Notes: generated from the letters alone by a model not told the origin. DNA of 64,000 nt from Zelopaecilomyces penicillatus (GCA_005765155.1 VCCP01000001.1:2852001-2916000), one strand, 5' to 3'. Positions 24,806 to 36,864 are shown, counted from the first letter of the stretch. Numbers and translations are program-made.

Positions 24806-26579
24806 TTAACCCTTAACCTTGTAGATGGCTTCGGCCAAACGACCAACATTGTCGCTGGTAATGCCGGCTACAGAAATACGGCCATCCTTGGTCGCATAAA
24901 CTGAGAACTCCTTGGCCAATTGGCCCATCTCTTCAGCAGTCATGCCAGTATAGGCGAACATGCCAATCTGACTGGTAATATGTGACCAGTCGTGCTTAGA
25001 GCCGAGCTTCTCGAGATTGTCTTTTAAGAGCGCACGCATGGTGATAATACGGTCGGCCATGCTCTTAACCTCACCAAGCCACTGTTGGTACAGCTGAGGA
25101 TTGCCAAGAATCTCAGAGGCGATGCGAGCGCCGTGGATAGGGGGGTTGGAATACATAGGTCGGATAAGGATTTTGAGTTGGGAATCAACACGCTTCTTCT
25201 CTGCGGCATCGCCGCAGGTAAGTGAAAAGGCACCGACACGCTCGCCATAAAGTCCCTATGAAGATATTAGATAAGCTGCTTTATATGGAGACAACCACAA
25301 GAGTGACTTGAAAATGTGGGTGTCCATAAAGGCATTAGTAGCAACATGTGTCGCAGTTACTCACCATATTCTTGGCGAAAGACTGGCATAAAGCAATGTC
25401 GTGGCCTTGCTCAACGAAGTACCGCACAGCAAAAGCATCCTTGTCAGTGTTACCACTGGCAAACCCCTGATAAGCCATATCGAAGAAGGCGAAATGGCTC
25501 TGCTGCTTCACAACCTTGGAGATCTCCTTCCACTGCTCGGGGGTTGGGTCAACACCGGTAGGGTTGTGGGCACAAGCATGGAACAAGAAAACACTTCCCA
25601 TGGGAACTTTTTTCATATCCTCAATCATGCCCTCGAAATCTAGGCCAATCGTATCCTTATTATAGTAGCGGTAGGTCTCGACGTTGAGGCCAGCGTCGGT
25701 AAAGACAGCCTTGTGGTTGGCCCATGACGGGTTAGGGATGAATATTTTCTTGTCGCCAGAGTAGAATCGGCGAATGAAGGCAGCTCCCAGACGCAGAGCA
25801 CCAGTGCCAGAAATGGTCTGGGAGATGGCGATGCGCTCCAGGTCAGGAGACTTGGCGCCATAGGCCAACTTGGCTGCCAGAGCAGGAAATTCGGCTACGC
25901 CAGTAATACCGGCATACTCCTTGTTGAGATTTTCATCGACAATCTTGCGCTCAGCTTCACGGACAGAGGGGAGAACGTAAGGTTTGCCCTTGTCGTCACG
26001 ATAGGCGCCGACTCCTAGTTACAATGTAAGTGCGCTGTTGAGGCATGGTGTACTTGAAGCAGACAGTGCCACTGGTCAAACTGGCCGGGCAGAGAAGGAA
26101 TGAATGATTGGCTGTGAATAAGAATCGTACCCAGATTGATCTTCTTGTCGAATTTGTCAGCCTTGAAGGCTTCGGTGATACCTGAACAGAGAAAGTCAGT
26201 CAAGCTGCGTGAAGAAGATAGCTCTAACAAGCTAGGAACCTCGGGGAAGAGGGGAGCACCGGAAGTAGACATACCGAGAATAGCCTGAAGTCGATTGGTT
26301 TGCGCATCAGTAAGAAGTAATGACTATAGGGAGCTGTCCGAAGCACCCAGTTGCAAGGGAATAGTGCTTCTAATGAGGATCAATATAACTCACATCCTAC
26401 ACGCATCTTGTCAGTTTGGCCCGCAAGAGCTGCCAACAATAGTTTATTTGCGGATAAAGTTGATGACCTACTGGCGGGCCTTGAGGCACTGTAACCCAGG
26501 TAGATAGGGCACGGCTGGCATTCAATGCTGCGGGCCGCAGAGCAGCTTGCCTGCTGGCGATTCGGAGAGTAGAGAGCAT
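24806..26579 (-). CDS. aat: Aspartate aminotransferase, mitochondrial
   Basis: PLP enzyme interconverting aspartate/2-oxoglutarate and oxaloacetate/glutamate; part of the malate-aspartate shuttle. Exons on the minus strand: 26579-26472, 26396-26394 (only GAT), 26284-26275, 26181-26131, 26014-25365 and 25255-24806. All junctions are in frame, giving 423 aa, the family norm. The N-terminus is an Arg/Ala/Ser-rich matrix-targeting sequence with no acidic residue before the VPQGPP motif. The PLP lysine is K272 in SFAKNMGLYGERVG, and an NPTGVDPT block and SNPPIHGARI are present. The 3-nt exon supplies the Asp of the family-conserved GPPDAILG segment. It is flanked by TAG and GTGAGT splice signals, with a CTGAC branch-point match just upstream. 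Without it the protein would lack one conserved residue but stay in frame. Enzyme identity is very sure; the micro-exon is an inference. Confidence 0.95.
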
Positions 26580-29239
26580 ATTTGCGAAGGAGACACTTTT
26601 GTGGAAGCCTGGACAGCTGGGAGGGTGCACAAGAATGGCGGTAAGACAGCCCGATGAGCACGGAACGGAAAGAGGAGAAGAGTTACAGCCCCAATTGAGA
26701 GGAGAGAGGAAAGGGTGACGCGTTGTCGGTCTGCGAATGTATGAATGAAGCAGCCACCAGGATGGACAAGTACGTAAGTTGGAATAAGACTGACAGAAAA
26801 GGTACAGTCAGACAAAAATGCTGAGAGGATACGATGTTGCTGCTGTGCGACGCAAAAAAATCATGTGGGCCGAGCGGCTGGCAGGTTTCAGGGACCTGCA
26901 ACTAGATACATGGAGTGCACTGCATTTGATAGTGAAGGACTGGTGAGGGCGGGCGTAACTGCTAAGTATTGTCCAAGCTAGACAGACTGGTTACAGCTGT
27001 TGACAGCTGCCAGCTCACCTGTCCTGGGGTGAAAGCAGATGAATTGACACGTTAGGATAAGGTACCTTCTCTCTGTCAACAGGTATAAATAAACTCATCT
27101 GGTTCACTTATTCGTACTCTTAACAGGTTCTCAATTTTTCACCTTGATATTAAAAGCAAATACTGCTATTCCTCACTTTGCTTGTGAGTACAGACGGTGA
27201 TTGAGATTTCAGCGCTAATAATATATTCCCCATTCCCATTCCCCATTCCCCGACTGCATGCATGCAGGCCGGCTACGATGCCTCCCTTGGGTGGGATATG
27301 ACTACTATTTCGTACATACGAGAATCACCTGTGTCCGAAGTTAGTTCCGTGCCCCTATGGCCGACGGGCAATAATATGCTCTTAACTCCTCACTCAATCA
27401 AACACATGCGACCACTGATTACATGCAGTTCATGGATGGATGAGGGGAAGATTTAGCAACCAGAAAGTAACCCTATGTAGTGACAAGTCACGCAATATCA
27501 GCTGCATTCTCTTGTAGGCTGTACTGCTGCCATAGAGACCGATGCCTCTGTTCGCATGGCAGGCCATATAAATTTTTCTGAGAATAGATATTTTATGGTG
27601 CTGTCAATGAATTTGATTTCAGTCCGACAAGAAAAATGAAAATATCAGAACATTCAATGTTGACATATTATAACCAAATGTTGATGTGCACGCATGCGGC
27701 AGACTTGGTTGCTCACCATCAGGGAGAGTTGGTTAAAGAGGGCAACTGTTACTTGATATAAGCAAGGACAGATAGATTGGCAGATACCTCGGGAATATTC
27801 ATTCATGAAGGATGCTAGTAATAGTCATCATACTCGCTTCCGTTTGCGCCGAATAATTAAATAAATAGAGGGTTCTTGTTGACACTTTGGAGCCATCAAC
27901 TTTTGTCGGCGTGTATGTCTCAAGAAGGGAATTACGAAACCTCGTAGCAACCCTGTTATGGAGATTCGCGGCGGAGTCACAGCTACCCGGCGATATTCAC
28001 TAGTCACATACGGCTAGCTCCGCCGAAGAACAGGCGGGTCTGGTTCATCTTTGGCATGAAATGGAATCTTTTGAATTGGCAATCACAACAGCTATCCTGT
28101 TATTGCGACGGTGAGGTGGACAGGCAACCTGGGTCTCGCACGCAATGCAATGCTTCCCCGGAAAGTCCAAGTGAGACTACTGAGATCCAGATCCGGGGTA
28201 GGGCAGCGATGGTTACGGCTGATGTTCCCCGGACCCCGTTTTCCCCCGCATAAGGAGTTTTAACTGTGCCTTGTGCCAGGACAATGTATCCAAATGACGG
28301 GTTCTGCGAAATACATTGACATACCCATACGAAGTAGGTTAGTAGTTACCTACAGTAGTAACAATGCCTGCTAGCCCACCTGGATGGCAAGAAGCCGAGG
28401 CGAGGAAGAATGTTCTGACAAGGTGTGTTTATTTTACACTCTACTCACACCCAGGCTGCTTGTCCACCCATAGAAAAGACTCAAACGAAAACATATAGTA
28501 ATTGATTTCAATATTGGATTTCCATGAACGTTCGCTCGCCGAACAAATCTCAGCGAGTAAGCGAAGACCGAATGCTGCTCACGAACAGCCACACAAGCCC
28601 GAGCGGCCTAAGCCACCCGTCCGCCCCCACATTCTTGTGGGTTCAAGAATATACTATTACTTCGTCACGTATAGTCTGCATGCTCCTTAGTTCCTCATAC
28701 AAGTACCTACCTGGGGATATAGTCTATTGAGTAGGTACTTGGCGAATGAACACACCGAGCACGAAGCTCGCCGCTCTGGGGTTTTTTTTTTTGGCCAATC
28801 TAGATTTTTTAGGTGGTGTGGACGGCCAACGAATTGCGCAGCCGCTGACGGCAACAGCACCACCGTTCGGCACATCCTTCCTTTCCAGAAACAGCCCCAA
28901 AGTGCTCTCAAGGTCCGCCGACGACGCGCCGATAAATTTTTATCCCGAAGCCTCCAACTTAATTACGCTTGCCATCGCCGCCGTGTTGTTTCTGTTTCGT
29001 CGCCCCCACCGGACCAACAAGCCCTCAGGCGGAGAGTATAAGTAGCAACCGCAAATCCAGCGTCGCATCGCATCCCTATCGCATGGGTCTGCGTCGCATG
29101 GCATTTTAGCCTCGCTGTGTCCCCTGTCGCTGTCTCTATACCTCTCTGCATCTTCCATATCTACCCCATCCTGTCCCGTCCCCAAATCGCATCACATTCC
29201 TCTACTTTCACGTTCTCTCCCTCCCCGTCTTTGCCTGTC
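26580..29239. other. Large divergent intergenic region between AAT and the MFS permease
   Basis: 2.7 kb with no convincing gene. A TATAAATAA stands at about 27083-27091, but no frame follows it. TACCTA/TAGTAG patches occur at 28325-28365 and 28690-28745. A 99-codon frame at 28746-29045 has a signal-like start, partly created by a poly-T tract, and I do not accept it. The last 200 bases before the permease are C/T-rich with a TATAAG. Confidence 0.5.
29037..29042 (+). promoter_or_regulatory. Candidate TATA element of the MFS permease gene
   Basis: TATAAG lies 198 nt before the permease ATG and is followed by a C/T-rich stretch, as in many fungal leaders. Position and strand fit; no other support. 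Confidence 0.35.
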
Positions 29240-31297
29240 ATGGCTTCCGCCACGATCGATGAAAAGGCTCCAATTCCGTCATCCGACATCTCCTCTTCTA
29301 ATAGAAATATGGCGCCAGAGCTCAATACGGTGGCTGATGCGGACGACCACGCCAGCGCTCCAAAGGCGCACCGGACCATCATCGAAAATGCAAGAGCTGC
29401 CGCTGCCAAAGAGCAACAGATGAGCTTGATGCAAGGCATTAAGCTCTATCCCAAGGCAATCGCATGGAGCATGCTCATTTCGACTTGCATTGTCATGGAA
29501 GGCTACGACATTAGTCTTGTTAGCAATTTTTGTAACTATGACCGGCCCCGAAGCATTTGCCTCCCAGAAAGCTGATTTGTTCTTTTCCCTGACCATGTAG
29601 TCGCTTTTCCACAGTTCAATCGCAAATACGGAGAACAGCTCCCCAATGGTTCATATGAAGTCCCAGCCCGTTGGCAGGCAGGCCTCAGCAATGTATGTCT
29701 GCGCTGGGCATATGCTGCCTATTCTTTTCCCCCCTGCTAGCAAACTGGCTTGCTCCGATTCTCGCCGACTGCGATGACAGTTCTATATATTTACTAACGA
29801 CTTGGTTGATGTTGGATACAGGGTGCTACAGTCGGCGAAATTATTGGCCTTTTCATCAATGGCTACGTATCTGAGCGCTTCGGGTACAGGAAAACCATTT
29901 TAACCTGTCTCGTCCTTGTTGCTGCTTTCACAACCATTTTCTTCACTGCGCCCAATGTTCAAACCCTCTTGGTAGCTGAACTTTTATGCGGCATTCCTTG
30001 GGGTATGTTTCAGACCATTACGGTCACCTACGCTTCAGAGGTTTGCCCTATCGCCCTCCGTGGGTACCTGACGACCTACGTCAATTTCTGTTGGGGGCTG
30101 GGACAGGAGATTGGAATTGGTGTCATTTATGGCATGTTGAAGCGACAGGATGAATGGGCATATCGCATTCCTTACGCCTTGCAATGGATGTGGCCGGTGC
30201 CACTCTTCATCGGGATTTACTTCGCCCCGGAATCACCTTGGTGGCTGGTACGCAGAGGCAAGGTGACAGAAGCCAAGGATTCCCTCCTACGCCTTACAAG
30301 CTTGGACCGTGAGACTGACTTTGATGCTGATGAAACTGTCGCCATGATGGTTCATACCACTGCTCTGGAAGAGAAGATGACTTCTGGTGCCACTTTTCTG
30401 GATTGTTTCAAAGGAGTTGACCTCCGTCGAACGGAGGTTGTGTGCATGACTTGGGCTATACAGAACCTGAGCGGAAACGCCTTCTCCAACTACTCTACTT
30501 ACTTCCTCAAACAAGCCGGCTTATCAACACGGGACTCCTACTCATTTGCTCTGGGCCAGTACGCCATAAACATGGTTGGGGTTTTCGGCGCATGGGGTTT
30601 AATGTCGATTGGCATTGGCCGCCGGACACTTTATCTGTATGGATTGTGCGGGCTTTGCAGCATGCTATTCATCCTAGGCTTCCTGGGTCTGGTGCCCGAA
30701 GAGAACCGGAGAGAGGGCTCACTTGCCACTGGCAGTATCATGGTTGTATGGGCTCTGTTTTACCAGCTGACAGTCGGAACGGTGTGCTACTCACTTGTGG
30801 GAGAGCTTTCATCTCGACGATTGCAGATCAAGACGGTTGTTCTAGCCCGAAACCTCTAGTATGCTACTTATCCCATTCCCCAATTCTAGCTCATCACCAA
30901 GATGGGTGGCTAACTTTAATTAGCAACATTGTGGGCATCATCACCAATGTTTTAACACCATACATGCTTAATCCTGGCAGCTGGAATTGGAGCAACTATA
31001 CAGGCTTTTTTTGGGTATAGACTCCTGTTGAGAAAAGAGTCTCTCTCATTGAATTATCTGCTAATCAAGTTGTTTTTTATCTAGGCGGGGATTTGCTTTC
31101 TGTGCATCATCTACACCTTCTTCCGCATACCTGAGCCGCGAGGTCGAACATTTGCCGAGCTCGACGTCCTATTTGAGAAAGGCATCAGTGCCAGAAAATT
31201 TGCTTCAACAGATGTTGACGTTTTCCATGAGATTGTTGAGGAGAAGGTTATGAACCAGTACGATGGTATTGTTGAGACTCGCATAGAGAAAGCTTGA
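29240..31297 (+). CDS. MFS sugar permease, maltose/alpha-glucoside type
   Basis: Proton-coupled sugar uptake transporter of the plasma membrane, sugar porter family. Five exons: 29240-29531, 29601-29692, 29822-30858, 30924-31014 and 31085-31297, giving 574 aa. The cytosolic N-terminal 85 residues are hydrophilic. The membrane part starts with a MEGYDISLVSNFFAFPQF segment typical of Mal31/AgtA-like transporters. It continues with an RFGYRKT loop after TM2, a PESPWWLVRRG sugar-transporter signature at the end of TM6, and the KTVVLARNLYNIVGIITNVL segment rebuilt across intron 3. The C-terminus is PEPRGRTFAELD followed by a charged tail. All four introns are phase-consistent and remove stops. The substrate is inferred from subfamily resemblance; other oligosaccharides or glucosides are possible. 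No neighbouring glycoside hydrolase was seen. Confidence 0.9.
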
Positions 31298-31911
31298 GGC
31301 ATTTGAAATGGTCAGAGATTTTTAGCATGTTATCTTTTGGATAGGGCGCACTGGCATGCCTGTAAATTGAAATGATAGGAGCAATATATTTGTGCAAATT
31401 TGATGATGCTTGTATTTCTCTAATAACTGAACTTTTGAGACTACGCGACATATCACGATCTTGATGAAGAGTCTCGATACTCATCATTTTGATCAGAAAT
31501 ACGGCTGACATTCAGTCAAAAAGAACATTCTTAAAACAAATCCCCATCACTTAACAACAATAGCAAAGTAAGAATCGGTGGCCATTGCTAGTCAATAGCA
31601 AAGATATTAAAGGTTTCGCGCTATGGGCGGTAGGCAATTGGGGCATGCCTTCTGTGCGATTGGATTTTTGGCTCAACAGCCTCTTTGCCAACCAATATAC
31701 CAAGCCATACAGAGTCACAGAGGAGTGCAGAGTTGGGGTTGGACAAAAAGAGATTATTGCAATGTCTATTCATCTGGGTTGTTCGCCTCGTCCAATCAGA
31801 AATAACAAGCGATACCCGAATATCCTTCGTACGAAATGGGTTGCCCAATAACTACCAGAACGCCCGCATCAACCAGTCCTACAAAGAGGCATCTCTTAAA
31901 AGCCCACTACT
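31298..31911. other. Convergent 3' spacer between the permease and ATG8
   Basis: Tail-to-tail spacer of about 0.6 kb. The open frames present are short and overlap each other on both strands, which suggests stop-poor sequence rather than a gene. Confidence 0.5.
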
Positions 31912-32452
31912 TCATTGTGTTCCGAAGGTATTCTCGCCGGAGTAGGTGATGTAGAGAAATCTGCAAGACACCAAATTGTTAGCTTTGCATTGAATTTGTG
32001 AGGTTGCAGATAGAACTGTACCCGTCTTCGTCTTTGTGTTCCTCGTAGATGCTGCTCATGAGGGCAGCTGTGGGAGGCAAAACCTCATCCACGAAGATGA
32101 AGATGGCTTTTTCGGGAGAGAGCTTGATCCTCTTGCGGATTACATAGACAAACTGGCCGACGGTCAAATCGGATGGAACCAGGTACTTCTTCTTGTCGAT
32201 GGTGGCGATATCGCTCTTCTCAACCTTTTCGCAAATTACCTGTGTCGACAGATTAAGTCAGTAAGATATTGAAAGAGATATCGACTGTAAGAGGCAGCCA
32301 GTGATGGTATGACTAAAAACGAAGGGACATTGATGAAGAAGCTGAGCTTCGGTGGAACTTACGGGGATGCGGTCAGCGTACTTCTGTCGGATGCGCTCGG
32401 CCTCAGCCTTACGCTTCTCGAAAGGATGCTCGTCCTTGAACTTGCTGCGCAT
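31912..32452 (-). CDS. atg8: Autophagy ubiquitin-like protein ATG8
   Basis: Ubiquitin-like protein conjugated to phosphatidylethanolamine on the phagophore; needed for autophagosome growth and cargo binding. Exons 32452-32363, 32239-32022 and 31960-31912 (minus strand) give 118 aa. Family landmarks: an N-terminal [20 protein letters not shown] helix, [30 protein letters not shown] and [20 protein letters not shown]. The C-terminus reads ENTFG followed by only Thr-Gln. Gly116 is the lipidation residue exposed after ATG4 removes the last two residues. Intron 1 (123 nt) lies after residue 30 in phase 0, and the 16-codon last exon carries the conjugation site. The sequence is practically the fungal consensus. 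Confidence 0.98.
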
Positions 32453-33935
32453 AGTTACGGTGTAATGAGATTCGTGGTTGCTAACGAGACAGGTGGGCCG
32501 TAGGTAGATCAGGTAGATAGGATTCAGATACAGAAATGCTGAGATGTGTGTCTGTGTTTGTGTGTGGATGAAGGAGTAAGTTTTGATCAGGAAGCTGTCG
32601 GAGACGACGTGAAGATAATGTATGGCCCAGAAACTCCAGACCTGCAGGTAACAAGGCGGAGAGGGGCGTTGTGGCAGTGGTTATGACTGACCTGATGACC
32701 GACCGAAGCGGTGGCCAGGCCAGGCAGACAGTGGCACGAATGACAACCACAGGCACGAGGGGGCATCGATGGCGCGGGGCACTTGTTGCGCACTGTAAGA
32801 ACTCAGGTATCGATACCTGAGCTTTGGGCAGCAATTATGCTGAAACAGGGCTCATTCATGACCAAAAAGAGCCGATGACGATATAGTGTTCGTGGGCTAA
32901 CCGCACTGTATCAGCAGCCCTGAGCTCAGATAGGACCTGCCGGTTCTCCTTCGCCACAGTGGTGTACATGGCTGGCTATGCATCCCGTGGTGAATGTCAC
33001 GAGACACGCCGTTGAGACTGAGTGCTGATTACGATGAGTGTTCAAGGTAGTGAGGTATCTATTCACCCATGGTAAACTCCGCAGGGTGACGACCATACCA
33101 GTACAGGCATGCCATGCTGTTTACTTATGTTACCGAGTATTAGGTATCACAAGGTAATTAGGCTCCAAGTTAAGTACAGCGAACAACATGGTGCGTCCAT
33201 GTTGTCCTTACCAAATGTATCTCCAGAGTTAGGACCAAGGCAAGGGGGCAATAGTTGTACGGAGCCTGATCAGTCATACCACAGCAATAAACCGGAACAG
33301 TGCCCTTGCAGCAACTGCCTTGCGGCTGCCAAATGTCCAAGGTTGTGTGATTGCTAAGCGCCTTATTTAATGCAGGCACGAAAACACAGTTGGTATTGTA
33401 AGCTCTAGGCAACGACAGTCTTGTCGGCTCAAAGGAACACCATCAAAACTGCTGTAGATTTCTTAGTTTCTCTTAATGCCTGAAGATGGCTTTCACTCCT
33501 CAGCCCCTTGAATAGACACACTCACATCAATCATTCGCGATCACGGAGTTTGCAAGTTGCACTCCTACCTGTGCCTTGTAAATGTAGGGAGACTCAGGAT
33601 TGACTCCATGTGGTTCAGTGAACCATGCAAGCCATAACATCCCGTCCGTGTAACATCCCGATGTTGACCCACTATTAAACTGGCTCTCCAAACCAGCCGC
33701 CAAGCCGAGAATTCGCCGCTAACATAATGGAGAACTGCCAACTCAGAGTGACCCAAGACACACGCCACTGAAAGTGAATTGGTGTGATTACACAGTTACT
33801 TGATGGATAATTAGGCATTGAACAGTGCTCGAGCTGCAAATCGGCCAAGTTCTGCATGGGAAGATTCTGATATATTTGGTGTTCTCTAATTCACAATCCT
33901 GATAGGTGCTTCCCAAGCGACAACTCTCAAGCATC
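32453..33935. other. Divergent intergenic region between ATG8 and HEM13
   Basis: 1.5 kb, no convincing gene. Small minus-strand frames near 32480-32830 are Pro/Cys-rich artefacts of the probable ATG8 leader and promoter. No strong regulatory motif stands out. Confidence 0.5.
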
Positions 33936-35232
33936 ATGACTTCCCTGCGCTCGATTCCTCGAGCAGCTGCCCAAGTCCGTCTACGCATACCACCACACCT
34001 TGCTCAGACTCAATTGACCTCGAAACGATGGTCCACCTCATTATCATCTGGTCATAAGCACCCGAGCAAGCTTAATCGCTCTTGGACGCTCTCGCTATGG
34101 CTCGCCGCAGTAGCTGTTGGGCTCGGACTACCACTCGCATACAACCTGGTTCGTTTTGCGCCTTTGCAATCACGTCTGTACGGCTGGTTCCTGCTAACTT
34201 GAGCACACGCAGACTGCCACGGGTGGCGTCAAACTTGATGTCGCATCACTTGCCGAGAAGGATGCCCAGAAGAAGCGCGAATCGGGAGTCGACGACAATT
34301 CCCCCATGCGTTTGCGGATGGAAAAGTTTATCAAGCAGCAGCAACAGATCATCGTTGGCGAACTAGAGAAGCTAGATGGAGGAAAATTCCGCAAGGACGA
34401 GTGGACACGCAAGAATGGTGGTGGGGGCATAACCTGCGTCTTGCAGGAAGGCAATATCTTCGAGAAAGCCGGCGTCGGTATCAGTGTCGTCTACGGCTCA
34501 CTCCCAAAACCGGCCATCGCCAAGATGCGAGCGAATCACAAGGCCCTCGACCCAGATGTTGAGTCCCTTGATTTTTTCGCCGCTGGGCTGAGTATGGTGC
34601 TACATCCACACAACCCCATGGCACCGACAGTCCACCTGAATTATCGCTACTTTGAAACGGCCAACCCCGACGGATCTTCACAGGCGTGGTGGTTTGGTGG
34701 AGGAAGTGATCTGACGCCGTCCTACCTTTTTGATGAGGATGCCATTCACTTTCACAAGGCTCTCAAGAGCGCGTGTGACTCCCATGATAAGGCATATTAC
34801 CCTCGATTCAAGAAATGGTGCGATGAGTACTTTTACAACAAACACCGCGGGGAGTGTCGCGGGATTGGCGGTATTTTCTTTGATGACCTTGATGCATCTG
34901 AGCGCGACCAGGAGAATACTTTTGCTTTTATTCAGGACTGCCTCAAGTCCTTCTTGCCCTCCTACATGCCCATTCTGGAACGTCGAAAAGATATGTCATT
35001 TACTGAGGAGGAGAAAGAGTGGCAGCAAATTCGAAGGGGCAAGTATGTTGAGTTCAACCTTGTCCATGACCGAGGCACCGCTTTTGGGTTGAACACCCCT
35101 GGGTCGCGGATTGAGAGTATCCTCATGAGTTTGCCACTGACTGCAAGCTGGAAATACATGCATGAGCCAGATGCGAAAAGCCGAGAACAAAGGCTCGTAG
35201 ACGTGTTGAAAGACCCCAAAGAGTGGGTGTAA
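33936..35232 (+). CDS. hem13: Coproporphyrinogen III oxidase (oxygen-dependent)
   Basis: Sixth-step haem enzyme: O2-dependent oxidative decarboxylation of coproporphyrinogen III to protoporphyrinogen IX. Two exons, 33936-34148 and 34213-35232. The 64-nt phase-0 intron has a GTTCGT donor and a CTAAC branch point 20 nt before the acceptor; the protein is 410 aa. The family signature starts at K272 (KWCDEYFYNKHRGECRGIGG, then IFFDD). A GGGSDLTP motif and a GLNTPGSRIESILMSLP C-terminal block are also present. The first 45 residues are basic, Ser/Thr-rich and without acidic residues, followed by a hydrophobic stretch at about 49-71 that could span a membrane. The well-studied yeast enzyme is cytosolic without such a leader, so a mitochondrial, membrane-anchored form is likely here. 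Identity is certain. Confidence 0.97.
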
Positions 35233-35895
35233 GAGCCAGATGAACGCCTGGGAAAGCCTGTATAGCATAAATATCCTGTATATTGAGATAACCATAATGA
35301 TAGCCTGTACTGGATTGGTCAATTTTGTAGTCACTATATCAGCTGAATATTCCGTAGAATGTTGCACAACAGGGGAGATGCACGCCGTTTTACTGGATAA
35401 TCTAGAATTGGTTGATGTGGGAACCAAAACAAGCGTATTTATTAGGTATGCTCAAGTGCGTGTCAAGGTATTAATACTCAGTGGTAAAGAGTTAGCTATA
35501 TAAAAATTGCAGGCCTCAGCGGTTACAATAGCACTAGCATTCACAGGAAATCATACTAATTATGATGATACTGCGATCGTCTAGCTAATTGATTTAGATA
35601 TATTCTGTTCGAGGCTTGGCTAGAAAGCTATCCACCTAAAACTTAACATATATGCAGATAATTTATATAACTTGAAGTGGTGCGCATAGAAAAATGCGAT
35701 ATGCGTTGACGGTGATTTAGCAATGCTTGTGGTAAGAGGCCAAGGTCTAATTGTCACATTTGGGAACCCTCCCTAATCAAAGTTTCCCATACAAGAACAA
35801 GATACTAAGATTTCCTACATTGTGAAGCCTACAAGGCCACATCCCTACTACCTTGTTGGCATCAGATTCTCCAATCTCTCAATACACCTAGAGGG
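35233..35895. other. AT-rich spacer between HEM13 and the SWS1-like gene
   Basis: Positions 35480-35720 are distinctly A/T-rich, with many TATA and TTAA words, and could be a decayed repeat. There is no gene. It must also hold the 3' end of HEM13 and the promoter of the next gene, which runs the same way. Confidence 0.5.
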
Positions 35896-36603
35896 ATGCC
35901 CATTCAGCATTTGCCCTCTCATCGGCATGTTTTCACGACTCTTGTGAACGCTTTGCTTCCGCCAGCACTTTCCATCTCTAACATCAACGTTGGTGACACG
36001 GCCGGTCTCAGCCTCTCAGGCTCAGCTTCGACTCAGCGATACCACCTGCTGTTGACACTTCATGTTCTCTTCCCTAACCTGTTGCTCCCTGCTCTTGACT
36101 TGCTTGACCGTAGGCTTATTGCCAGAATCGTCGTACCATGCACAGCTGAGGAGCCTGGCCAGGAGAATGAGCCAGCCGCTGGGGACAGAGTTGCAGCAGC
36201 CATGGAACATTCAGCACGAAGCGATTCTGCCAGCCGAACCTACATTGTACGCTCTGCTGTCTCTCCCTCAGCACGACGTAGGCGGGAACCGACGCGGTCA
36301 TCAACGAAATCATACGCTGTTCATCTTGATGCATGGAGCTGCTCTTGCGCCAGCTTCGCTCTTGATGCATTCCCGAGCCACTTCAAGTATGCTTTGGAAA
36401 ACGAATACAAACAGTCCCCACAACTAAACTCTTTCGGTGGATTGAGCCAGGATGGGCTGGCTGGCACGCAAGAACATGTACCATGTTGTAAACACCTGTT
36501 GGCTTGTTTCCTTACAGACAAATGTAACATTGTACTAGGGAGTTGCATTGAGCATCGGGTTGTCTCCAAGGAGGCTTTAGCTGCCATGCTTGCGGGATTG
36601 TAA
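35896..36603 (+). CDS. SWIM zinc-finger protein, SWS1/Shu2-like
   Basis: Single exon, 235 aa. The start is the only upstream ATG before a stop. The C-terminal half carries a SWIM-type zinc motif: Cys149-x-Cys151, then a 46-residue gap, then Cys198-x-His200 followed by Ala203. The CxC...CxHxxA form with a fixed alanine is the variant described for the SWS1/Shu2 family. Those proteins pair with Rad51 paralogues in the Shu complex and favour Rad51 filament assembly in homologous recombination. Length (Shu2 is about 220 aa) and a helical Leu-rich N-terminus also fit. A basic Ser/Arg patch (about 118-137) precedes the finger. Other SWIM proteins (transposases, ubiquitin ligases) are larger. I infer a role in recombination repair; partner proteins are not in this window. 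Confidence 0.65.
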   Translation: MPIQHLPSHRHVFTTLVNALLPPALSISNINVGDTAGLSLSGSASTQRYHLLLTLHVLFPNLLLPALDLLDRRLIARIVVPCTAEEPGQENEPAAGDRVAAAMEHSARSDSASRTYIVRSAVSPSARRRREPTRSSTKSYAVHLDAWSCSCASFALDAFPSHFKYALENEYKQSPQLNSFGGLSQDGLAGTQEHVPCCKHLLACFLTDKCNIVLGSCIEHRVVSKEALAAMLAGL

Positions 36604-36864
36604 TGCTGCGACTGTCAGGTGTTTCCCTGAGGATACAAGCTACGGTTTAATGCATGATACGCTTCGATACTCTGACATCTGTAGCTTGCTCATATTGGCT
36701 GTCATTATAGCCTAGCAATCCACTGTAGGTCATGTTCAGCACTTTTCGACCTGTCCTTGCAAAAATGATCGTCAATCTATATTGTCAACGACGTCCGAAA
36801 GCTCAATCTAAAGTTAGGCCAGTCGCTTCGCTCTAAGCTGCGGACTAGGCTTCCCGTACTAACT

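Noticed and set aside
27083..27091. TATAAATAA as a promoter
   Set aside because: Good TATA match, but no coding frame or RNA-gene structure follows within 1 kb on that strand.
28746..29045. 99-codon frame with a signal-peptide-like start and a C-terminal hydrophobic stretch
   Set aside because: The hydrophobic start comes from a poly-T tract. The frame overlaps the expected promoter and TATA region of the MFS permease gene and has no recognisable conservation.
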